Shown piece after piece: positions 62,973 through 64,000 of a DNA stretch of 64,000 bases (its first letter is position 1; each line of letters opens with the position of its first letter). The position numbers were made by a program, and so were the translations under genes. The DNA is from Anaeromyxobacter paludicola (GTDB lineage: Bacteria; Myxococcota; Myxococcia; Myxococcales; Anaeromyxobacteraceae): contig NZ_AP025592.1 of assembly GCF_023169965.1 (NCBI RefSeq), forward strand, positions 992,001 to 1,056,000. The letters are read 5' to 3'. Below the pieces are notes generated by a model that was not told where the DNA came from, ran no database searches, and saw only the letters and a list, made by a program, of their open reading frames with translations.

Positions 62973-64000
<1,028 letters not shown>

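Overview
The window reads as chromosomal DNA of a very GC-rich Gram-negative bacterium, most likely a myxobacterium close to Anaeromyxobacter. This is inferred from the GC-saturated third codon positions, the mix of deltaproteobacterial housekeeping blocks, several two-component and Hsp70-like proteins, a PilZ-type domain of the kind expanded in myxobacteria, and two outer-membrane barrel proteins. There are about 68 protein genes and two tRNA-Leu genes. I see no insertion sequence, prophage, CRISPR array or rRNA. No gene-free stretch exceeds about 250 bases.

Left third (1-20 kb): a partial membrane protein; a Fis-like HTH protein; an FmdB zinc ribbon; a coupled solute-binding lipoprotein and sensor kinase; tRNA-Leu(CAA); a TPR membrane protein; a short glutaredoxin-like gene with an in-frame UGA that looks like a selenoprotein; a pseudokinase-receiver-GGDEF protein; an NtrC-type regulator with a minimal kinase; a CapA-like phosphatase; dCMP deaminase; a trypsin-like protease divergent from an Hsp70-like protein; tandem outer-membrane proteins; a DUF6600-like protein; and ClpX.

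Middle (20-36 kb): truA and a small autoregulated-looking ribbon-helix-helix gene. A run of sulfur-handling genes follows: larE, an APS-kinase-like gene with a histone-like tail, two complementary E1-like genes flanking a tusA-like gene, and a DsrE-like gene coupled to a PilZ-Hsp70 fusion. Then come inositol-1-phosphate synthase, ferredoxin, tRNA-Leu(GAG) and the gap-pgk-tpiA-secG operon.

Right part (36-64 kb): almost entirely core housekeeping on the minus strand. In transcription order it runs ftsH(partial)-folP-cdaA-ybbR-glmM-pdxJ-acpS-nnr-tsaE (cell envelope, c-di-AMP, cofactors, tRNA modification), then psd with a membrane protein, hisS-miaA-accA-hisC-cmk-ispH-rpsA, and sppA-HIT-lapB-argS-SPOR. 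Many neighbours overlap by ATGA/GTGA, which points to translational coupling. Two plus-strand genes, a YfcE-like phosphoesterase and a class II glutamine amidotransferase, interrupt this series.

The observations most worth following are the UGA-containing glutaredoxin-like gene at 6484-6699, the split E1-like pair at 24.2-25.9 kb, and the PilZ-Hsp70/DsrE unit at 26.9-29.5 kb. Function calls rest on motifs read by eye; no database search was possible.
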